Below, piece after piece: positions 4,701 to 7,126 of a DNA stretch of 7,126 nucleotides. This DNA is from an uncultured Lachnospiraceae bacterium (lineage in GTDB: Bacteria > Bacillota > Clostridia > Lachnospirales > Lachnospiraceae), in the NCBI GenBank assembly GCA_947651335.1, contig CANSYV010000068.1, positions 1-7,126 of the forward strand, read 5' to 3'. The notes under the pieces were generated by a model. It did not search any database. It was not told where the DNA came from and saw only the letters and a list, made by a program, of their open reading frames with translations. Made by a program: the position numbers and the translations under genes. Position 1 is the first letter of the stretch. Every line of letters starts with the position of its first letter.

Positions 4701-7001
4701 ATGAGAATGAATAAGCGGAAAGTTTTTTCTGTTTTGCTGGGCCTGGGGATGCTGGCGGGAAGCTGGGGAGCATCAGTCCATGTGTCCGGCCATGTACTGC
4801 AGCCTGAGGCCCCTGTTGTTGATTATATTTTGGGAAGACCCATGACTGAGGAAGAGATAGCGGAACAGGAAGCTATGGTACCGGAATTAAAAGAGATGCC
4901 GCTTCCCGATGAGATGGTAGAGCCGGTGCAGGCCCAGGACCGTGCCAGGATGGGGGAAACCGCTGGCATAAAGCGGTTTGACCTTCGCGATGAAGGAATT
5001 GTTACCAGTGTGAAAAATCAGGTGGTGGACGGACCCTGCTGGGCTTTTTCCGCCATTGCATCCGCAGAGTCCTCCATGATGAAGCAGAGCAGCCAGGGGG
5101 AACTGGATTACTCAGAAGAACACCTGGCGTATTTTTTCTACAACCGTCAGAACGACCCTCTGGGAAATACACTGGGGGATCGGAATATAGCGGCCTATGA
5201 ATGGGAAACTTATAAGTCAATCGGCGGAAATATGCAGCTTGCCAGCAAATTTTTGTCCACCTGGTCAGGGGCGGCTGGCGAGGCAGCCTTTCCGTATTCC
5301 ACAGATACTGCCGGATTGGATAATGCCAGGGCATATGAATCGGAGGCCCATCTGCAGAATGCCCGGTTTATCTCAGAGGCGTCTGTAGATGACATGAAAG
5401 AGGCCCTTTACCGTTACCGCCAGCCAGTGGGAATCAATTATTATCATGATAATACATACTGGAACAAAGAGACGGGGGCATACTGCTGTCCGGTCAGCAA
5501 AGGTTCCATCAACCACGCTGTCACCATTGTGGGGTGGGATGACAGTTACAGCAGGAATAATTTTTCCGGCGCGTCCCAGGTGTCAGGGGACGGGGCATGG
5601 ATTGTGAAGAACAGCTGGGGAGAGCAGTCCGGCGACCAGGGATATATTTATATTTCCTATGAAGATCGGACTCTGGCGGGAGGAGTGTCCGCAGACTTTG
5701 AACCTGTGGGAAACTATGACCACAATTACCAATATGACGGGTCCTCCGGGAGCAGTTCCATATCAGTGGATGCAGGAGCCTCCCACGCCAATGTGTTTCA
5801 GGTAAAAGGCAATCCCTCCGGCAGTGAGATTCTAAAAGCAGTGGGAATCCTGGTGAGTTCTTCCAATGCACAGCTGGCTGTGGATGTGTACACAGACCTG
5901 AGGGACCCCTTGGACCCTTCCGGGGGAACCCATGCTGTAGAAGGGCAAAGAGTATCCACCAGCTACACCGGGTATTATACGTTTCCTCTGGAGCAGGAGG
6001 TGCACCTGTGGGAAGGCAGTTACTTCAGTGTGATTTTCACAAACATCAGTGATACAAAGAAAAGCTTTGCCATAGAATCCGCAGTAAATAACGGGTGGAT
6101 TAAATTCGAGACCGGGGTGGAGTCCGGGCAGTCTTTTTACCGGGAGGGACAGGGTAAGACGTGGCGTGATATGAATGGGCAGTATCTCTCAAATGGAAAG
6201 GCAGTCAATTCCAGAATCAAGGCATATACCACAGATTCCCAGGAACTGCCTCAGCCCACAATCACACCAGAGCCCCAGCCCACAGATGTACCACAGCCCG
6301 AACCCACGGCCGCACCAGAACCCCAGCCCACAGCTGCGCCAGAAGAACCTGCGCCAAAGCAGACAGTCATCACCGGCGCGGTTTCGGATAAGAAAAAAAT
6401 CACGCTGAAATGGGGGAAGGTTACCCAGGCGGACTGTTACCAGGTTTACCGCAGGACATCTGCGGACGATAAATGGAAGCTGGCAGGAAGTACTAAGAAG
6501 ACTTCCTATGTGGATAAAGGACTTTCCCCGGCTTCGCCGTACCGTTACCGGGTCCGTGCAGTCCGGGGCGCTGGCACAGGCAGAAAAACCGGCGCTTACA
6601 GCAGTGTAAAAAAAGTATTGACAAAACCGGCAGTACCCGGGAAAATATCTTTTAAGACTGCCGGGAAGCCGGGCAGAAAAACGAAGGCGTTATTTTCGTG
6701 TAAAACAGCTTCTGGGGTTTCGGGATATGAGATTTACCAGTATAACCCCAGCACAAAGAAATATAAGCCTGCATACCGGATAGCAGGGTCTAAAGTATAT
6801 ATCTATCAGAAATCGGGAAATAGGTATAAAAAAATCGGAAAGGCCGTAAAGTCCGGAGGAAAAATAACCTGTACCCTGACAAAAATTGATTTAAAAACGT
6901 ATAAAAAGCAGTATTTTAAAGTCAGGGCTTACGCAGATAAAAGCGGTTATACCCGGCAGTACAGCAGTTTCAGCGGTAAAATTGTTTTCAAATGTTTATG
7001 A
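4701..7001 (+). CDS. Secreted papain-like (C1A) cysteine protease with lectin-like and fibronectin type III domains
   Basis: The 766-residue product probably cleaves proteins outside the cell. A signal peptide covers about 1-24 (basic MRMNKRK, then a hydrophobic run to WGA). Residues 33-90 look like a short acidic propeptide. The C1A domain spans about 92-325, with Gln107 of the oxyanion hole, Cys113 in GPCWAFSA, His272 in NHAVTIVGWDD and Asn304 in IVKNSWG, so all catalytic residues are present. Residues about 338-510 resemble the lectin-like domain that follows the protease domain in many clostridial C1A enzymes. A Pro-rich linker (515-554) leads to a fibronectin type III domain (about 555-642) and a divergent basic domain (643-766). 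No LPxTG or membrane anchor is seen, so the product is secreted or held by its basic tail. It probably has its own promoter. Substrate is unknown. Protease identity is firm; lectin-like naming is moderate. Confidence 0.9.
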   Translation: MRMNKRKVFSVLLGLGMLAGSWGASVHVSGHVLQPEAPVVDYILGRPMTEEEIAEQEAMVPELKEMPLPDEMVEPVQAQDRARMGETAGIKRFDLRDEGIVTSVKNQVVDGPCWAFSAIASAESSMMKQSSQGELDYSEEHLAYFFYNRQNDPLGNTLGDRNIAAYEWETYKSIGGNMQLASKFLSTWSGAAGEAAFPYSTDTAGLDNARAYESEAHLQNARFISEASVDDMKEALYRYRQPVGINYYHDNTYWNKETGAYCCPVSKGSINHAVTIVGWDDSYSRNNFSGASQVSGDGAWIVKNSWGEQSGDQGYIYISYEDRTLAGGVSADFEPVGNYDHNYQYDGSSGSSSISVDAGASHANVFQVKGNPSGSEILKAVGILVSSSNAQLAVDVYTDLRDPLDPSGGTHAVEGQRVSTSYTGYYTFPLEQEVHLWEGSYFSVIFTNISDTKKSFAIESAVNNGWIKFETGVESGQSFYREGQGKTWRDMNGQYLSNGKAVNSRIKAYTTDSQELPQPTITPEPQPTDVPQPEPTAAPEPQPTAAPEEPAPKQTVITGAVSDKKKITLKWGKVTQADCYQVYRRTSADDKWKLAGSTKKTSYVDKGLSPASPYRYRVRAVRGAGTGRKTGAYSSVKKVLTKPAVPGKISFKTAGKPGRKTKALFSCKTASGVSGYEIYQYNPSTKKYKPAYRIAGSKVYIYQKSGNRYKKIGKAVKSGGKITCTLTKIDLKTYKKQYFKVRAYADKSGYTRQYSSFSGKIVFKCL
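6265..6333 (+). repeat. Imperfect direct repeat in the Pro-rich linker of the protease
   Basis: A 21-nt unit at 6265-6285 recurs at 6313-6333 with one mismatch and a 48-nt period, which is exactly 16 codons. It encodes the repeated PEPQPT of the linker. Because the period keeps frame, unequal recombination could lengthen or shorten the linker without breaking the protein. Confidence 0.75.
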
Positions 7002-7079
7002 TAAGAACGTCCAACATCTATATTTGGCGGGCTTAATCATGATATAAAGATCAGATAGTTGAGAAAGGACGAGAGAAAG

Positions 7080-7126
7080 ATGGCAGAAAATTCATTATTG
7101 ACCGCCCAACTAGCGAGTCTCCTCAC
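7080..7126 (+). CDS. 5' end of an unidentified gene, cut by the window edge
   Basis: An ATG at 7080 opens a frame that stays open to the window end (15 codons, beginning MAENSLLTAQ). AAAGGA at 7064-7069 lies 10 nt upstream and GAGAG at 7071-7075 is closer, so a ribosome site is present. The 78-nt gap after the protease stop holds no convincing terminator or promoter. The N-terminus is too short to name a family. Confidence 0.6.
   Translation, partial: MAENSLLTAQLASLL

Noticed and set aside
7009..7030. CCAA/TTGG inverted repeat after the protease gene as a terminator
   Set aside because: The stem is only about 4 bp with a long loop and no following T-run.
7024..7048. TTGGCG and TATAAA as a promoter for the last partial gene
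   Set aside because: The spacer is about 13 nt and the -35 match is poor; TATAAA alone is common in AT-rich gaps.

Overview
The window reads as chromosomal DNA from a moderate-GC anaerobic Firmicute, most likely a gut Lachnospiraceae (Clostridia). This is an inference. It rests on strong AGGAGG-type ribosome binding sites, tightly overlapping same-strand genes, a clostridial type of CobT/CobU/CobS set, an InlB B-repeat-like surface domain, and a secreted papain-like protease with lectin-like and fibronectin type III modules. All genes supported here lie on the + strand.

Region 1 (1-185): the last 22 codons of an unidentified gene, then a 17-bp hairpin (97-138) that probably ends the upstream transcript or forms a structured leader. 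A strong ribosome binding site sits in front of cobT. No cobalamin riboswitch is visible in this short gap.

Region 2 (186-3580): a compact cobalamin nucleotide-loop assembly cassette: cobT, cobU, cobS, a second short CobU-like gene, and a CobC-like histidine phosphatase. Gaps are 0-9 nt or the genes overlap. CobT activates the lower-ligand base to its alpha-riboside phosphate. CobU phosphorylates adenosylcobinamide and converts it to the GDP form. CobS joins the two halves. The phosphatase removes the phosphate from alpha-ribazole phosphate or cobalamin phosphate. The notable element is the 126-aa CobU paralogue. Its P-loop is degenerate and it lacks the guanylylation His segment, but it keeps the C-terminal CobU motif that the full-length CobU has largely lost.

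Region 3 (3594-4619): a secreted surface protein starting 13 nt after cobC. It has a signal peptide, one B-repeat-like domain, a long low-complexity stalk, and a C-terminal membrane anchor preceded by a degenerate sorting-like motif.

Region 4 (4620-7001): a short AT-rich gap with a candidate promoter, then a large secreted C1A (papain-like) cysteine protease. Its Gln, Cys, His and Asn catalytic residues are intact. They are followed by a probable lectin-like domain, a Pro-rich linker with a DNA-level repeat, one fibronectin type III domain, and a very basic, divergent C-terminal domain.

Region 5 (7002-7126): an intergenic stretch and the first 15 codons of another gene, cut by the window edge.

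I see no mobile element, CRISPR array, tRNA or rRNA. The best candidates for something under-described are the complementary pair of CobU proteins, the altered base-binding loop of CobT, and the basic C-terminal module of the protease.
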